Source: Candidatus Avirikenella pullistercoris
GTDB taxonomy: Bacteria > Bacteroidota > Bacteroidia > Bacteroidales > Rikenellaceae
Reading direction: 5' to 3'
Assembly (NCBI GenBank): GCA_018710935.1
Contig: DVIX01000059.1
Span: 1-35,817, forward strand
DNA length: 35,817 nucleotides
A program made the translations under genes and the position numbers. Each line of letters starts with the position of its first letter. The first letter of the stretch is position 1. Shown here one piece after another: positions 15,675 through 26,700 of the stretch. Under the pieces are notes generated by a model. It did no database searches. It saw nothing but the letters and a program-made list of their open reading frames with translations, and was not told the DNA's origin.

Positions 15675-17039
15675 ATGATAACCTATTTCGATCAATACAA
15701 AGAACATTACCGTTCCATTATCCGTTTAGGAATCCCGATCGTAATCGGACAGATAGGGATTGTCCTGGTCGGATTGGCCGATAATATCATGGTTGGCCAA
15801 TTCAATACGCTCGACCTTGCTGCAGCCTCTTTCGTAAACAGCTCTTTCAACATTCCCATCCTTTTCGGATTGGGATTTTCTTACGGACTGACACCCCTTG
15901 TCGGACAATATTTCGGACGCAAAAATCCTGTCAAGGTCGGACAACTATTACGGAATAGCTTATTGGTCAACCTATTTATAGGAATACTGCTAACCTTGAT
16001 TATGGGTATATTCTATCTGAATATCGAGAAAATGGGACAACCCGAAGAACTACTTCCAAAAATACGCCCCTATTTTTTGCTTCAATTATCCTCTTTAATA
16101 TTCGTAATGCTTTTCAACGCATTCAAACAATTCTCCGACGGTATTACGAATACCCGAACTCCTATGTTTATCATGCTTTCCGCAAACCTACTCAATATTA
16201 TCGGGAACTATATTCTGATTTACGGTAAATTAGGATGCCCGGCATTGGGCGTAACCGGAGCCGGCATCTCCACCCTCATTTCCCGAATAGGTATGCTGAC
16301 CGCTTTTATTATCCTTTTTCGTAAGAATAACGTTTACCGTCCCTATTTAGAAGGATATAAAACCACCCTATACAATAAAAAAGATATCCTTTCGCTAAAT
16401 AAAATGGGATGGATGGTAGGGATACAAATGGGCTTGGAAACCAGCCTATTCAGTTTAACCGGAATTATGGTAGGCTGGATAGGCAGTATTGCATTGGCTG
16501 CCCATCAGGTAGTTGTGGCAATCTCTACACTGGGTTTTATGGTCTATTATGGAGTGGGTGCTGCCATATCCGTTCGTATTAGTAACTTTTTCGGACAAGG
16601 CGATTTAACCAATATCCGCAAAACCACTATGGCAGGATTTCACCTTATCATCGTGTTGGCAATATTGGCATCCTCTCTGTTTTTCTTTTCCCGCCATTCC
16701 ATCGGTTGGCTATTTACCCAATCGGGGGATGTCGTACAACTGGTATCTACCCTTATTCTCCTATTGCTCGCTTTCCAGATAGGAGACGCTTTGCAAATCA
16801 CATACGCCAACTCTTTACGAGGAATCAGCGACGTGGTATCTATGGCCGTAATTTCATTTATCGGTTATTTCGTCATAGCCCTTCCTATATGCTATGTCTG
16901 CGGATTTATACTGGATTGGGGAATTGTAGGAATATGGACAGGTTATCCTATCGGATTGGGAATAACCGGCTTAATGTTATGCGCCCGCTACTACTATATT
17001 ACCGGTAAAATGGCAAAAACACAAAAACAAATCAATTAA
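15675..17039 (+). CDS. MATE-family multidrug/cation antiporter
   Basis: A 454-residue inner-membrane exporter of the MATE family (NorM/DinF type), which expels drugs or metabolites in exchange for Na+ or H+. Two MatE repeats of six helices each are visible: the first opens with IIRLGIPIVIGQIGIVLVG and carries DNIMVGQFNTLDLAAASF, and the second begins near NKMGWMVGIQMGLETSLFS. IALAAHQVVVAISTLGFM is typical of helix 8. I favour ATG 15675 (MITYFDQYKEHYRS) because homologous starts lie close to the first helix; ATG 15627 is also downstream of the transcription start and would add 16 residues. Substrate is unknown. Confidence 0.93.
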   Translation: MITYFDQYKEHYRSIIRLGIPIVIGQIGIVLVGLADNIMVGQFNTLDLAAASFVNSSFNIPILFGLGFSYGLTPLVGQYFGRKNPVKVGQLLRNSLLVNLFIGILLTLIMGIFYLNIEKMGQPEELLPKIRPYFLLQLSSLIFVMLFNAFKQFSDGITNTRTPMFIMLSANLLNIIGNYILIYGKLGCPALGVTGAGISTLISRIGMLTAFIILFRKNNVYRPYLEGYKTTLYNKKDILSLNKMGWMVGIQMGLETSLFSLTGIMVGWIGSIALAAHQVVVAISTLGFMVYYGVGAAISVRISNFFGQGDLTNIRKTTMAGFHLIIVLAILASSLFFFSRHSIGWLFTQSGDVVQLVSTLILLLLAFQIGDALQITYANSLRGISDVVSMAVISFIGYFVIALPICYVCGFILDWGIVGIWTGYPIGLGITGLMLCARYYYITGKMAKTQKQIN

Positions 17040-17207
17040 TCACAAGAAAACTTCTACTTTTTTCTCTTTCTTTTTTACAAAATTTCTGGAATAATAATTT
17101 TCCGAAGAAGTTATCATATTCCATAACCCCACATGCAACCTACTTTTATCAGATTCTCCGTTCCTGTATTTCTAAAATTCTGCAATACAAATTTTCCTAC
17201 ATACATA

Positions 17208-17240
17208 AAAAGAGAGGGTAAATTGTTTACCCTCTCTTTT
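17208..17240. terminator. Bidirectional terminator between MATE gene and eno
   Basis: A perfect 15-bp stem (17208-17222 with 17226-17240) and three-base loop, with A and T runs on both sides, lies in the gap between convergent stops. Confidence 0.93.
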
Positions 17241-17262
17241 CTATCTCGGAAATTACTTTCCT

Positions 17263-18585
<1,323 letters not shown>

Positions 18586-18610
18586 TTATTTATTTAAAAC
18601 ATTTAAAGCT

Positions 18611-18618
18611 CAAATCTA
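18611..18618 (-). promoter_or_regulatory. Probable eno -7 box
   Basis: On the minus strand TAGATTTG matches TAnnTTTG. No TTTG is found at the -33 distance. The leader to the ATG at 18570 would be about 34 bases. Confidence 0.5.
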
Positions 18619-18896
18619 TTGTTTCCCCGAAAACATACTTCTATACCTGACAACGATTACCTTTATTTTTCAGAAAGATATAGTACTGTTATCGTTTTAA
18701 CAAGGGATAAAATTACAAAAGAAATTCTTTATTTTAAAAAAAATTACCTAATAATTGAATCCAATCGTTTTTTACATTTATCTACAAATAGAAATTCATA
18801 ATCGTTTTCATTCTTCAGCCTGAAAATTTCAGACTCTCCATTCCGAGAAAAACAGCTTTCTCCCTTTCCTTTATTTTCACTATAAGGGAATGTCAT

Positions 18897-18930
18897 AAAA
18901 AAGGCCATACTGAACTGTATGGCCTTTTTT
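18897..18930 (-). terminator. Terminator of the ribosomal-protein supercluster
   Basis: A perfect 14-bp stem (18897-18910 with 18917-18930) with a six-base loop and a run of six T on the minus strand, 25 bases after the rplQ stop. It is the only strong T-run hairpin I see between fusA and eno. Confidence 0.92.
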
Positions 18931-18955
18931 TATCATTGAAATATCGATTTCAAAA

Positions 18956-19522
18956 CTATTTAGCAGGAGTTTCTGCAGGAGCCGGAACTTCCGGTGCAGC
19001 CCCTTCCACTTCTGGAGCGACTTCCACCACTTTTTCTGCCTTTTCTGCTTTTGCTTTCGGAGCTTTTTCCGCTTTCGGCTCAGCAGTTTCAGCAGCTTTC
19101 TTTTTACCGGAACCACGACGGGTTTTCGGTTTAGCAGGAGCTTTGGCTTCTTTTACATAAGTTTCATTAAAATCAACCAATTCGATAAAACAGGTTTCTG
19201 CAGCGTCGCCTTGACGGAAACCGGTTTTTAAAATACGGGTATATCCACCCGGACGATCTCCCACTTTCGGAGCGATATTGCGGAACAATTCCGTAACCGC
19301 TTCTTTTTTCTTCAAATAGCTGAATACTATACGGCGAGAATGAGTAGTATCATCTTTCGCTTTTGTAATCAACGGCTCAACATAAGGCCTCAACGCTTTT
19401 GCTTTAGCCAAAGTAGTGTTGATACGTTTATGCATAATCAGCGATACCGCTAAATTCGAAAGTAATGCTTTCCTGTGCGAGCTGGTTCTGCCTAAATGAT
19501 TTATTTTCTTATTGTGTCTCAT
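18956..19522 (-). CDS. rplQ: 50S ribosomal protein L17 with long C-terminal tail
   Basis: A 188-residue L17. The core (about 1-122) starts [20 protein letters not shown] and includes [13 protein letters not shown] and [17 protein letters not shown]. Beyond about residue 123 comes a low-complexity tail of about 65 residues rich in Ala, Lys, Glu and Pro ([20 protein letters not shown]). Typical L17 is 115-130 residues, so the tail is an extension, of a kind common in Bacteroidota. Last gene of the cluster, 65 bases after rpoA and just before the terminator. Confidence 0.97.
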   Translation of the reverse strand: MRHNKKINHLGRTSSHRKALLSNLAVSLIMHKRINTTLAKAKALRPYVEPLITKAKDDTTHSRRIVFSYLKKKEAVTELFRNIAPKVGDRPGGYTRILKTGFRQGDAAETCFIELVDFNETYVKEAKAPAKPKTRRGSGKKKAAETAEPKAEKAPKAKAEKAEKVVEVAPEVEGAAPEVPAPAETPAK

Positions 19523-19587
19523 CTTTATTAAGTAGTATAAAAATTAATGTAGTAAAAACCTTTTGCAAAGACAGCTTTCTTCAAACC

Positions 19588-20580
19588 TTAGTCTTTGTCC
19601 AGTTTATACTTGGAAACGTCCATGCCGAAATGAAGATTCAGATTGGCAAGCAATTCATCCAACTCGGATAAAGATTTCTTTCCGAAATTTCTGAATTTCA
19701 GCAAGTCGTTTCTTTGGAAACGTACCAACTCGCCTATGGTCTCCACCTCTGCAGCTTTCAGACAATTCAATGCACGAACTGAAAGGTCCTGCTCTGTCAA
19801 TTTTGTTTTCAGAAGTTGGCGCATATGCAGCACATCTTCATCAAACTCCTCAGAACTTGCCTTCTCTTCTACATCCAAAGTAATACGTTCATCAGAGAAC
19901 AGCATCAAATGATGAATCAAAATTTTCGCAGCTTCTTTCAACGCATTTTTAGGATGAATCGAACCATCTGTCGTTATCTCGATAGTTAATTTTTCATAGT
20001 CCGTTTTTTGCTCTACACGGAAGTTCTCTACCGAATATTTTACATTCTTGATAGGTGTATGTATAGAGTCAATCGGAAGCAGGCCGATTTCTGCATCTGC
20101 CGGCTTATTCTCTTCAGCAGGAACATAACCTCTACCCTTTCCTATTGTGAACTCCATCTGGAATTTCACATCAGGCTCCAAACGACAAATAACAAGCTCT
20201 GGATTAAGCACTTTAAAGCCGCTTAAGAAGTTAGAAAAATAACCTGCAGTCAATTCTGTAAGTCCTGTTACATTTACTGTAACCTTTTCGCTGTCGGTAT
20301 CTTCTGCTACCTTAACGAAACGTACCTGTTTCAGGTTCAGGATAATGTCGATCATCTCTTCCATTACGCCCGGAATAGTATCGAATTCATGCGATACCCC
20401 CGGAATCTTAACAGAAGTAATAGCATATCCTTCCAAAGAAGAGAGAAGGATACGCCGTAATGCATTACCTACCGTCATACCGAAACCCGGCTCCAACGGA
20501 CGGAATTCAAAACGTCCGAAAGAAGCTGTAGATTCAAGCATGATAACCTTATCAGGTTTTTGAAAAGCTAGTATTGCCAT
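19588..20580 (-). CDS. rpoA: DNA-directed RNA polymerase subunit alpha
   Basis: A 330-residue alpha subunit. The N-terminal dimerisation domain (about 1-230) shows [20 protein letters not shown], the conserved interface with beta, and [17 protein letters not shown]. The C-terminal domain (about 255-320) shows the helix-hairpin-helix DNA-contact region [20 protein letters not shown] and [13 protein letters not shown]. It assembles the polymerase core and contacts promoter DNA and activators. It lies 23 bases after rpsD in the alpha-operon order rpsM-rpsK-rpsD-rpoA-rplQ. Confidence 0.99.
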   Translation of the reverse strand: MAILAFQKPDKVIMLESTASFGRFEFRPLEPGFGMTVGNALRRILLSSLEGYAITSVKIPGVSHEFDTIPGVMEEMIDIILNLKQVRFVKVAEDTDSEKVTVNVTGLTELTAGYFSNFLSGFKVLNPELVICRLEPDVKFQMEFTIGKGRGYVPAEENKPADAEIGLLPIDSIHTPIKNVKYSVENFRVEQKTDYEKLTIEITTDGSIHPKNALKEAAKILIHHLMLFSDERITLDVEEKASSEEFDEDVLHMRQLLKTKLTEQDLSVRALNCLKAAEVETIGELVRFQRNDLLKFRNFGKKSLSELDELLANLNLHFGMDVSKYKLDKD

Positions 20581-20603
20581 AATTCTAGTAGGGTGTTATA
20601 TTA

Positions 20604-21209
20604 CTACTTCGAGTACAATTCGACAATTAATTGTTCGGTAATATTTTCCGGAATTTCTTCACGTTCCGGTTTCTGAAGGAATTTACCAGCCATAGCTGCA
20701 GAATCCCATTCAAGCCACGGGAAACGGTTGATTCTTCCGCTCAAAGAGTCCTGAATTACCTCCAATGATTTGGATTTCTCACGAACACCTACAATATCGT
20801 TTGCCTTCAACAGGTAAGAAGGAATATTTACTACATTACCGTTCACTACGATATGCCTGTGAGAAACCAACTGGCGCGCAGCAGCACGAGTCGGTGCAAT
20901 ACCCAAACGGTAAACTACATTGTCCAAACGGCATTCGAGCAGTTTCAACAAGTTTTCACCGGTAATACCTTCCAAACGCAAAGCTTCGTCAAACAGTTTA
21001 CGGAATTGTTTTTCCTGTATTCCGTATATTGCTTTTGCTTTTTGTTTTTCTTTCAACTGAATACCGTACTCTGAAAGTTTTTTGCGTTTACGAGCCAACC
21101 CATGTTGTCCGGGAGGAAAGTTCTTTTTCTCAAAAGACTTGTCTGCCCCGAAAATCGGTTCTCCAAATTTTCTGGCTACTTTTGTTCTAGGTCCAATATA
21201 TCTTGCCAT
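20604..21209 (-). CDS. rpsD: 30S ribosomal protein S4
   Basis: A 201-residue S4, a primary 16S rRNA binder and, in many bacteria, the alpha-operon autoregulator. The N-terminus [18 protein letters not shown] lacks the CxxC pairs of zinc-binding S4 forms. The S4 RNA-binding domain is at about 90-155 ([37 protein letters not shown]). FPPGQHG and [19 protein letters not shown] are further S4 signatures. It is preceded by a 64-base gap after rpsK, one of the longer gaps in the cluster. Confidence 0.99.
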   Translation of the reverse strand: MARYIGPRTKVARKFGEPIFGADKSFEKKNFPPGQHGLARKRKKLSEYGIQLKEKQKAKAIYGIQEKQFRKLFDEALRLEGITGENLLKLLECRLDNVVYRLGIAPTRAAARQLVSHRHIVVNGNVVNIPSYLLKANDIVGVREKSKSLEVIQDSLSGRINRFPWLEWDSAAMAGKFLQKPEREEIPENITEQLIVELYSK

Positions 21210-21273
21210 TATTCAAATTATTAATTTAACTTTTATAAAAATTGTGGTTAGGAAAAAGAGTGTATAAATTCAA

Positions 21274-21663
21274 TTAAACACGTCTTCTGCTGGGAGGACG
21301 ACATCCATTGTGAGGAAGCGGGGTAACATCGATAATCTCGATAACCTCGATTCCGGCACCGTGAATGGTACGAATAGCAGACTCTCTTCCCGCACCCGGA
21401 CCTTTTACATATACTTTCACCTTACGCAATCCCAAATCGTATGCAACTTTCGCACAATCCTGAGCTGCAGTCTGTGCTGCATAAGGCGTATTTTTCTTAG
21501 AACCTCTGAAGCCCATTTTTCCGGCTGAACTCCAGCTTATTACTTGTCCCTCTGCATTAGTAAGGGTAACTATCACATTATTAAAGGTAGAGTGGATATG
21601 AGCTTGACCAATAGGCTCAACCTTAACAACCTTCTTTTTAACTGTCGCAGTCTTTTTTGCCAT
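21274..21663 (-). CDS. rpsK: 30S ribosomal protein S11
   Basis: A 129-residue S11 of the small-subunit platform. [37 protein letters not shown] and the C-terminal [18 protein letters not shown] are all diagnostic. It follows rpsM after an 11-base gap. Normal length. Confidence 0.99.
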   Translation of the reverse strand: MAKKTATVKKKVVKVEPIGQAHIHSTFNNVIVTLTNAEGQVISWSSAGKMGFRGSKKNTPYAAQTAAQDCAKVAYDLGLRKVKVYVKGPGAGRESAIRTIHGAGIEVIEIIDVTPLPHNGCRPPSRRRV

Positions 21664-21674
21664 AGCTGTTTAAA

Positions 21675-22055
21675 TTACTTAGTTGCCTTTTTCTTGTTAG
21701 CTATTGTTTTCTTCTTGCCTTTTCTTGTGCAGGCATTGTTTTTAGTGCTCTGACCTCTCACCGGAAGACCTAAACGATGACGGATGCCGCGGTAACAACC
21801 AATATCCATCAAACGTTTGATATTCAACTGAATGGTCGAACGAAGCTCACCTTCTACCTTGAGACCGTCGGAAGCGATGATATTACGGATTGCAGTAACC
21901 TGTTCGTCGCTCCAATCCTTTACTTTGATATTTTCATCTATTCCTGCTTTCTTCAATATATCCTGAGCAGTACTTCTACCAATCCCATAGATATAAGTAA
22001 GGCCTATAATGCCTCTTTTATTTTTCGGTAAATCAACACCAACTATACGTGCCAT
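21675..22055 (-). CDS. rpsM: 30S ribosomal protein S13
   Basis: A 126-residue S13 of the small-subunit head, contacting P-site tRNA and L5. [34 protein letters not shown] (helix-hairpin-helix) and [19 protein letters not shown] are hallmark segments. The tail is very Lys-rich ([14 protein letters not shown]). First gene of the alpha-type block, 31 bases after rpmJ. Confidence 0.99.
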   Translation of the reverse strand: MARIVGVDLPKNKRGIIGLTYIYGIGRSTAQDILKKAGIDENIKVKDWSDEQVTAIRNIIASDGLKVEGELRSTIQLNIKRLMDIGCYRGIRHRLGLPVRGQSTKNNACTRKGKKKTIANKKKATK

Positions 22056-22086
22056 AAAATTTCAACTTTTGTTTTTAAGAAATGAA

Positions 22087-22203
22087 TTAACCTTGGCGCA
22101 TTTTCAGCTTCGGATTCTTTTTGCAAATTACATAAAGACGACCTTTGCGTCTTACTATTTTGCAATCCTCGCTACGTTTCTTAATGGATGCTTTAACTTT
22201 CAT
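22087..22203 (-). CDS. rpmJ: 50S ribosomal protein L36, partly zinc-ligand-depleted
   Basis: A 38-residue protein reading [20 protein letters not shown] at the N-terminus and ending NPKLKMRQG, clearly L36. Zinc-binding L36 has three Cys and one His; here C14 and C27 are retained while the first Cys position is Ser (S11) and the His position is Leu (L33). It is therefore intermediate between the C+ and C- forms and probably cannot hold zinc normally. It lies between infA (14 bases) and rpmS-order neighbour rpsM (31 bases), the canonical position. Confidence 0.97.
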   Translation of the reverse strand: MKVKASIKKRSEDCKIVRRKGRLYVICKKNPKLKMRQG

Positions 22204-22217
22204 GTAAAGTTTGTTTT

Positions 22218-22436
22218 TTATTTGTACCTAAAAGAGATTCGTCCTTTCGATAAATCGTAAGGAGACATTTCCACCCTCACCTTATCGCCCGGAAGAATTT
22301 TAATGTAATGCATTCTCATCTTCCCCGATATGTGAGCGGTAATTACATGACCATTGTCCAGCTCTACCCGAAACATTGCATTGGATAGAGCCTCGATAAT
22401 TGTGCCGTCTTTTTCTATTGCAGCCTGTTTAGCCAT
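22218..22436 (-). CDS. infA: Translation initiation factor IF-1
   Basis: A 72-residue IF-1, an OB-fold protein that occupies the 30S A site during initiation. [37 protein letters not shown] and [20 protein letters not shown] match the family from end to end, at the family's exact length. It lies between map (11-base gap) and rpmJ. Confidence 0.99.
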   Translation of the reverse strand: MAKQAAIEKDGTIIEALSNAMFRVELDNGHVITAHISGKMRMHYIKILPGDKVRVEMSPYDLSKGRISFRYK

Positions 22437-22447
22437 TTAATCAGAGT

Positions 22448-23209
22448 TTAATTTTCGATAAATTCAAAAGTTGTCAGTATGTCTGGTTTACCTTTCTTAA
22501 CCGCAACGGCATATTCGAAATGCGCTGAAGGTTTCCTGTCTGCAGTCCTGACTGTCCAGCCATCTTTCTCAAAAACCACATTTCTCGTTCCCATATTAAT
22601 CATGGGTTCGATACAGATAACCATTCCTTCTTTCAGTAACGGCCCTCTTCCCCTTACTCCGTAATTGGGAACATCCGGTTTTTCATGCATATCCCTGCCT
22701 AAACCGTGTCCTATCAATTCACGTACAACGGAGAAGCCGTAACTTTCGGCGTGCGTCTGTACAGCATAGGAAATATCGCCTATCCTGTTTCCGGCAACCG
22801 CCATTGCCGCACCCTTAAAAAGAGCCTCTTTGGTGACTTTCAGGAGTTCTGCTACGCGAGAATCAATCTCTCCCACCGCAAACGTATATGCAGAATCACC
22901 ATAAAACCCCTTCATAAACGTACCGCAGTCAACCGATACTATATCGCCTTCCTTCAATTCATATTTAGAAGGGATGCCGTGAACGATCTGTTCATTCACT
23001 GACACACACAGTGTAGCCGGAAAACCGCCATACCCGAGGAAACCGGGAATTGCCCCATGAGACCTAATGTACTCCTCTGCTATCTTATCAAGCGCTAAGG
23101 TAGTTATACCCGGCTTAATATGTTTTCCCACTTCCGCGAGAGTTTTCGATACGAGAATATTATTCTCCCGAAGCAATTCAACCTCTTCCTGCGTTTTTAA
23201 ACTTATCAT
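22448..23209 (-). CDS. map: Methionine aminopeptidase, type I
   Basis: A 253-residue MetAP that removes the N-terminal Met from nascent proteins. All five metal ligands of the pita-bread fold are visible: D94 (VSVDCGTF), D105 (YGDSAYTF), H168 (IGHGLGRDMHE), E201 (ICIEPMIN) and E232 (HFEYAVAV). No N-terminal extension, so type Ia. It sits between secY (13-base gap) and infA. Confidence 0.98.
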   Translation of the reverse strand: MISLKTQEEVELLRENNILVSKTLAEVGKHIKPGITTLALDKIAEEYIRSHGAIPGFLGYGGFPATLCVSVNEQIVHGIPSKYELKEGDIVSVDCGTFMKGFYGDSAYTFAVGEIDSRVAELLKVTKEALFKGAAMAVAGNRIGDISYAVQTHAESYGFSVVRELIGHGLGRDMHEKPDVPNYGVRGRGPLLKEGMVICIEPMINMGTRNVVFEKDGWTVRTADRKPSAHFEYAVAVKKGKPDILTTFEFIEN

Positions 23210-23222
23210 CGGTTAGAGCGTA

Positions 23223-24551
23223 TTAATATCCCGAACGGCCTTTGATTCTTCCTGTCTTCATCAAACCGTCATAATGGCGGAGAAGCAGATAGCTCTCGAT
23301 CTGTTGCAATGTATCCAAGATAACCCCTACGAGAATCAGCAAGGAAGTACCTCCATAGAACAATGCAAACTGATTGTTGATTCCGGCCTTTGTTGCAAAA
23401 GCAGGCAAAATAGCTACGATTGCAAGGAAGATAGAACCGGGCAACGTAATACGGGACATAATAGTATCAAGGTAATCGGAAGTTTTCTTTCCCGGTTTTA
23501 CCCCCGGAATAAAACCACCGTTGCGTTTCATATCTTCTGCCATCATCATCGGATTTACCGTAATAGCAGTATAAAAATAGGTAAACGCAATCACCAGCAA
23601 TGCAAATACAAAATTATACCAAAAACCGGTATAATCCGCAAAAACAGATGCAAATCCCCTCGTCGTTTCAAATCTTTCAAAGAACAGAGGGATAAACATC
23701 AACGCTTGTGCGAAGATAATCGGCATCACACCGGCTGAATTGACCTTTAACGGAATATATTGGCGAACACCGCCGTACTGTTTGTTTCCTACGATTCGTT
23801 TCGCATACTGAACCGGAATCTTGCGTACAGCTTGTACCAATGCAATAGTTGCAGCAAATACGACAAACAATAAGAATAATTCCACGATCAACGCAACTGC
23901 ACCCCCCGTAGCTTCCGTAAAACGAGTGTTGACTTCAGCGAGCAATGCGTGAGGTAATCTGGCGATAATACCTACCATAATGATTAAGGAAACCCCATTT
24001 CCGATTCCTTTATCGGTAATCTTTTCTCCCAACCACATAACGAACATCGTTCCGGCAATCATTACAATCGTTGCAGTAACCGTAAACAAAATGCTTGACG
24101 GACCTAATACAAAGGCTGCATCCGGCAACTGTGCATGCAAGTTTACCAAATAAGCAGGACCTTGTAAAAGAAGTACCAGAATGGTCAGGTAACGGGTCCA
24201 CTGATTCAGCTTTCTTCTTCCGCTCTCGCCTTCCCTTTGCAGTTTCTGGAAATAAGGAACCAGAATACCCAACAACTGGATCACGATAGATGCGGAGATG
24301 TACGGCATGATACCCAGTGCAAAAATGGAAGCATTACTGAATGCCCCGCCAGAGAAAAGGTTTAACAGGCCTAACAGCCCGTTCCCTTCTACCTGGCTTT
24401 GCAAATTCGCCAATGCCTCCGGATTAATGCCCGGCAGCGTGACAAAACTTCCTAATCTATAGATAAGAATCAGGCCGAGAGTATAAAGAATTCTCTTCCT
24501 TAATTCTTCAATCTTAAAAATATTCTTTATAGTTTCGATTAACTTCTTCAT
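23223..24551 (-). CDS. secY: Preprotein translocase subunit SecY
   Basis: A 442-residue channel subunit of the Sec translocon with about ten membrane helices. RILYTLGLILIYRLGSFVTLPG is the first helix, GGAFSNASIFALGIMPYISASI the plug/TM2 region, and TDKGIGNGVSLIIMVGI a conserved TM4-5 signature. A conserved cytoplasmic loop contains RKIPVQYAKRIVG and the C-terminal GRIKGRSGY is typical. It starts 4 bases after rplO and precedes map, the usual spc-operon position. Confidence 0.99.
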   Translation of the reverse strand: MKKLIETIKNIFKIEELRKRILYTLGLILIYRLGSFVTLPGINPEALANLQSQVEGNGLLGLLNLFSGGAFSNASIFALGIMPYISASIVIQLLGILVPYFQKLQREGESGRRKLNQWTRYLTILVLLLQGPAYLVNLHAQLPDAAFVLGPSSILFTVTATIVMIAGTMFVMWLGEKITDKGIGNGVSLIIMVGIIARLPHALLAEVNTRFTEATGGAVALIVELFLLFVVFAATIALVQAVRKIPVQYAKRIVGNKQYGGVRQYIPLKVNSAGVMPIIFAQALMFIPLFFERFETTRGFASVFADYTGFWYNFVFALLVIAFTYFYTAITVNPMMMAEDMKRNGGFIPGVKPGKKTSDYLDTIMSRITLPGSIFLAIVAILPAFATKAGINNQFALFYGGTSLLILVGVILDTLQQIESYLLLRHYDGLMKTGRIKGRSGY

Positions 24552-24555
24552 CGAA

Positions 24556-25002
24556 TTAAAGTTTTATGGCCTGACCTTGTTTTGCTTCTATTGCAGCAAT
24601 CGCACTCTTGGAGAATGCATGTGCCGTAACTTCCAATTTCGTATTCAGCACACCGTTGCCTAAAATTTTAATTCTGTCGTTCTTCGAGGCCATGCCGGCT
24701 TCTACAAGCGTATCAACATTAATGGTTGTCAAATTATGTTTTGCAGCCAAAGCTTCCAATACTGAAATGTTAATCGCTTTGTACTCTATACGGTTATTGT
24801 TGTTAAACCCGAATTTCGGCAAACGACGCTGTAATGGCATCTGACCGCCTTCAAAGCCTCTTTTGCTCTTATAACCTGAACGGGATTTAGCACCTTTATG
24901 ACCGCGAGTAGAGGTTCCGCCATAACCTGAGCCTTGGCCCCGACCAATCCTTTTTTCCGATTTGTTAGAACCTTTAGCGGGTTTCAAACTACTTAAATTC
25001 AT
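24556..25002 (-). CDS. rplO: 50S ribosomal protein L15
   Basis: A 148-residue L15, a late-assembling large-subunit protein. MNLSSLKPAKGSNKSEKRIG, GRGQGSGYGGTSTRGHKGAKSR and FEGGQMPLQRRLPKFGF are family signatures, followed by a globular domain ending AAIEAKQGQAIKL. It lies between rpmD (25 bases) and secY (4 bases). Confidence 0.99.
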   Translation of the reverse strand: MNLSSLKPAKGSNKSEKRIGRGQGSGYGGTSTRGHKGAKSRSGYKSKRGFEGGQMPLQRRLPKFGFNNNNRIEYKAINISVLEALAAKHNLTTINVDTLVEAGMASKNDRIKILGNGVLNTKLEVTAHAFSKSAIAAIEAKQGQAIKL

Positions 25003-25027
25003 GTTTATACGGTATAAAGTTTATAAT

Positions 25028-25210
25028 TTACTTTACTTCTTCTACTTTAACAAGATGTTGAACTTTGTTTACCATGCCCAATATCTGTGCAGAAGCTTCG
25101 TGCTCTACGGTCTGATGCATTTTTCTCAAACCCAATGACTCCAGATTCAACTTTTGTCTTTTAGAAGCACCTATTTTACTTTTAATCTGCGTAATCTTAA
25201 TCTTTGCCAT
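25028..25210 (-). CDS. rpmD: 50S ribosomal protein L30
   Basis: A 60-residue bacterial-type L30. MAKIKITQIKSKIGASKRQK and LGLRKMHQTVEHE match the family, and the length is typical (58-62). It lies 11 bases after rpsE and 25 bases before rplO. Confidence 0.98.
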   Translation of the reverse strand: MAKIKITQIKSKIGASKRQKLNLESLGLRKMHQTVEHEASAQILGMVNKVQHLVKVEEVK

Positions 25211-25221
25211 TTTCTGAAGGT

Positions 25222-25740
25222 TTAACCGTTAAACACTTTGCTTAAAGAAACACCTCTTACTTCAGCAACACTGTAAGCATCGCGCAATTCTGCCAATGCT
25301 GCGACAGTAGCCTTTACAAGGTTGTGCGGATTGGATGAACCCTTACTCTTGGCAAGCACGTTACGAATGCCTACGCTTTCAAGCACGGCACGCATTGCAC
25401 CGCCGGCGATAACACCGGTACCCGGAGCAGCCGGTTTGATCAAAACTAAAGAACCTCCGAATTTGGAAAGTTGTGCGTGAGGAATGGTCCCTTTCAACAC
25501 AGGAACTTTAATCAGGTTCTTTTTAGCATCTTCTACTCCTTTGGCAATAGCCGTCGTTACCTCATTGGCTTTGCCAAGACCGTATCCGACGATGCCGTTT
25601 TCGTTTCCGACAACAACGATTGCCGAGAAGGTGAATGTACGACCCCCTTTGGTTACCTTAGTAACACGTTGGATGCTTACCAATCTGTCTTTAAGCTCCA
25701 GGTCGCTTGTTCTTACTTTTTTTATGTTAGTATTTGGCAT
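25222..25740 (-). CDS. rpsE: 30S ribosomal protein S5
   Basis: A 172-residue S5 involved in decoding accuracy. [20 protein letters not shown] begins the dsRNA-binding-like domain, with [20 protein letters not shown] after it. The C-terminal domain has [20 protein letters not shown] and [11 protein letters not shown]. Five bases separate it from rplR. Confidence 0.99.
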   Translation of the reverse strand: MPNTNIKKVRTSDLELKDRLVSIQRVTKVTKGGRTFTFSAIVVVGNENGIVGYGLGKANEVTTAIAKGVEDAKKNLIKVPVLKGTIPHAQLSKFGGSLVLIKPAAPGTGVIAGGAMRAVLESVGIRNVLAKSKGSSNPHNLVKATVAALAELRDAYSVAEVRGVSLSKVFNG

Positions 25741-25745
25741 ATCAA

Positions 25746-26108
25746 TTAGAATTTAAGGCCACCTTCTCTGGCAGCATCAGCTAACATTTTTACTCTTCCA
25801 TGATAAAGGTAACCGTTACGGTCAAAAGCAACGGTAGTAATCCCTTTTTCAACCGAACGTTGTGCAGCGAGTTTTCCAACCATAGCGGCAATCTCTACTT
25901 TATTCTTGCCGGCTGCAGCTGCAACGATATCCGCATCTTTAGAAGAAGCAGCAACCAAAGTACGGCCGTTAACATCGTCAATAAGCTGGACATAAATCTG
26001 CTTGTTGCTTCTAAACACAGACATACGCGGTTTTTCAGCAGTTCCGCTAACCACCTTGCGGATACGCATCTTAATGCGATTTCTTCTTTGTATTTTATTA
26101 AGTGCCAT
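25746..26108 (-). CDS. rplR: 50S ribosomal protein L18
   Basis: A 120-residue L18 that binds 5S rRNA with L5. A basic N-terminus ([14 protein letters not shown]) precedes the domain with [27 protein letters not shown] and [20 protein letters not shown]. Typical length; 15 bases after rplF. Confidence 0.99.
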   Translation of the reverse strand: MALNKIQRRNRIKMRIRKVVSGTAEKPRMSVFRSNKQIYVQLIDDVNGRTLVAASSKDADIVAAAAGKNKVEIAAMVGKLAAQRSVEKGITTVAFDRNGYLYHGRVKMLADAAREGGLKF

Positions 26109-26123
26109 AGTCTCGTGGATTTA

Positions 26124-26681
26124 TTATTTAGCATTAGCAGATTTACCAGCTTTTCTTCTAAGTTGTTCTCCGACAAACTTAATACCTTTACCTTTGTACG
26201 GTTCGGGTTTACGCAACGAGCGTATCTTAGCTGCCACCTGTCCGATTAACTGTTTATCAATAGATTTCAAAGTAAGGATAGGGTTTCCTTTCTTTTCTGC
26301 AAAGACCTCTGCTTTCACTTCATCCGGCAACATAAAGAAGATATCGTGCGAGAAACCGAGACTGAATTCCAGAATCTGACCTTTCGCTTCCACTTTGTAA
26401 CCTACACCTACTAACTCCTGCTTGGTTTCATAACCTTTCGACACACCGATTACCATGTTGTTTACCAATGCACGGTAAAGACCATGCAAAGAACGGTGAC
26501 GCGGCTGATTGGTAGGACGAGTAAATGTTACAGCATTTCCCTCTACGGTAACGTTGATATCTGCATCAACCTTTTGTGACAAAGTACCAAGAGGTCCTTT
26601 AACGCTTACCACATTATCGGGAGATACCGTTACAGTAACTCCTGCTGGTAAGTTTACAGGCAATTTTCCAATTCTTGACAT
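26124..26681 (-). CDS. rplF: 50S ribosomal protein L6
   Basis: A 185-residue L6 with two tandem L6 domains, near the factor-binding site. MSRIGKLPVNLPAGVTV opens it, and the C-terminal signature KPEPYKGKGIKF is present. Typical length (176-185). It lies 19 bases after rpsH. Confidence 0.99.
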   Translation of the reverse strand: MSRIGKLPVNLPAGVTVTVSPDNVVSVKGPLGTLSQKVDADINVTVEGNAVTFTRPTNQPRHRSLHGLYRALVNNMVIGVSKGYETKQELVGVGYKVEAKGQILEFSLGFSHDIFFMLPDEVKAEVFAEKKGNPILTLKSIDKQLIGQVAAKIRSLRKPEPYKGKGIKFVGEQLRRKAGKSANAK

Positions 26682-26700
26682 TACTTAAATTGTTAATAGA

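Noticed and set aside
18620..18895. Possible small gene or RNA between eno and the rplQ terminator
   Set aside because: Open frames here are short, AT-rich and without motifs, and I see no strong hairpin or conserved RNA signature.
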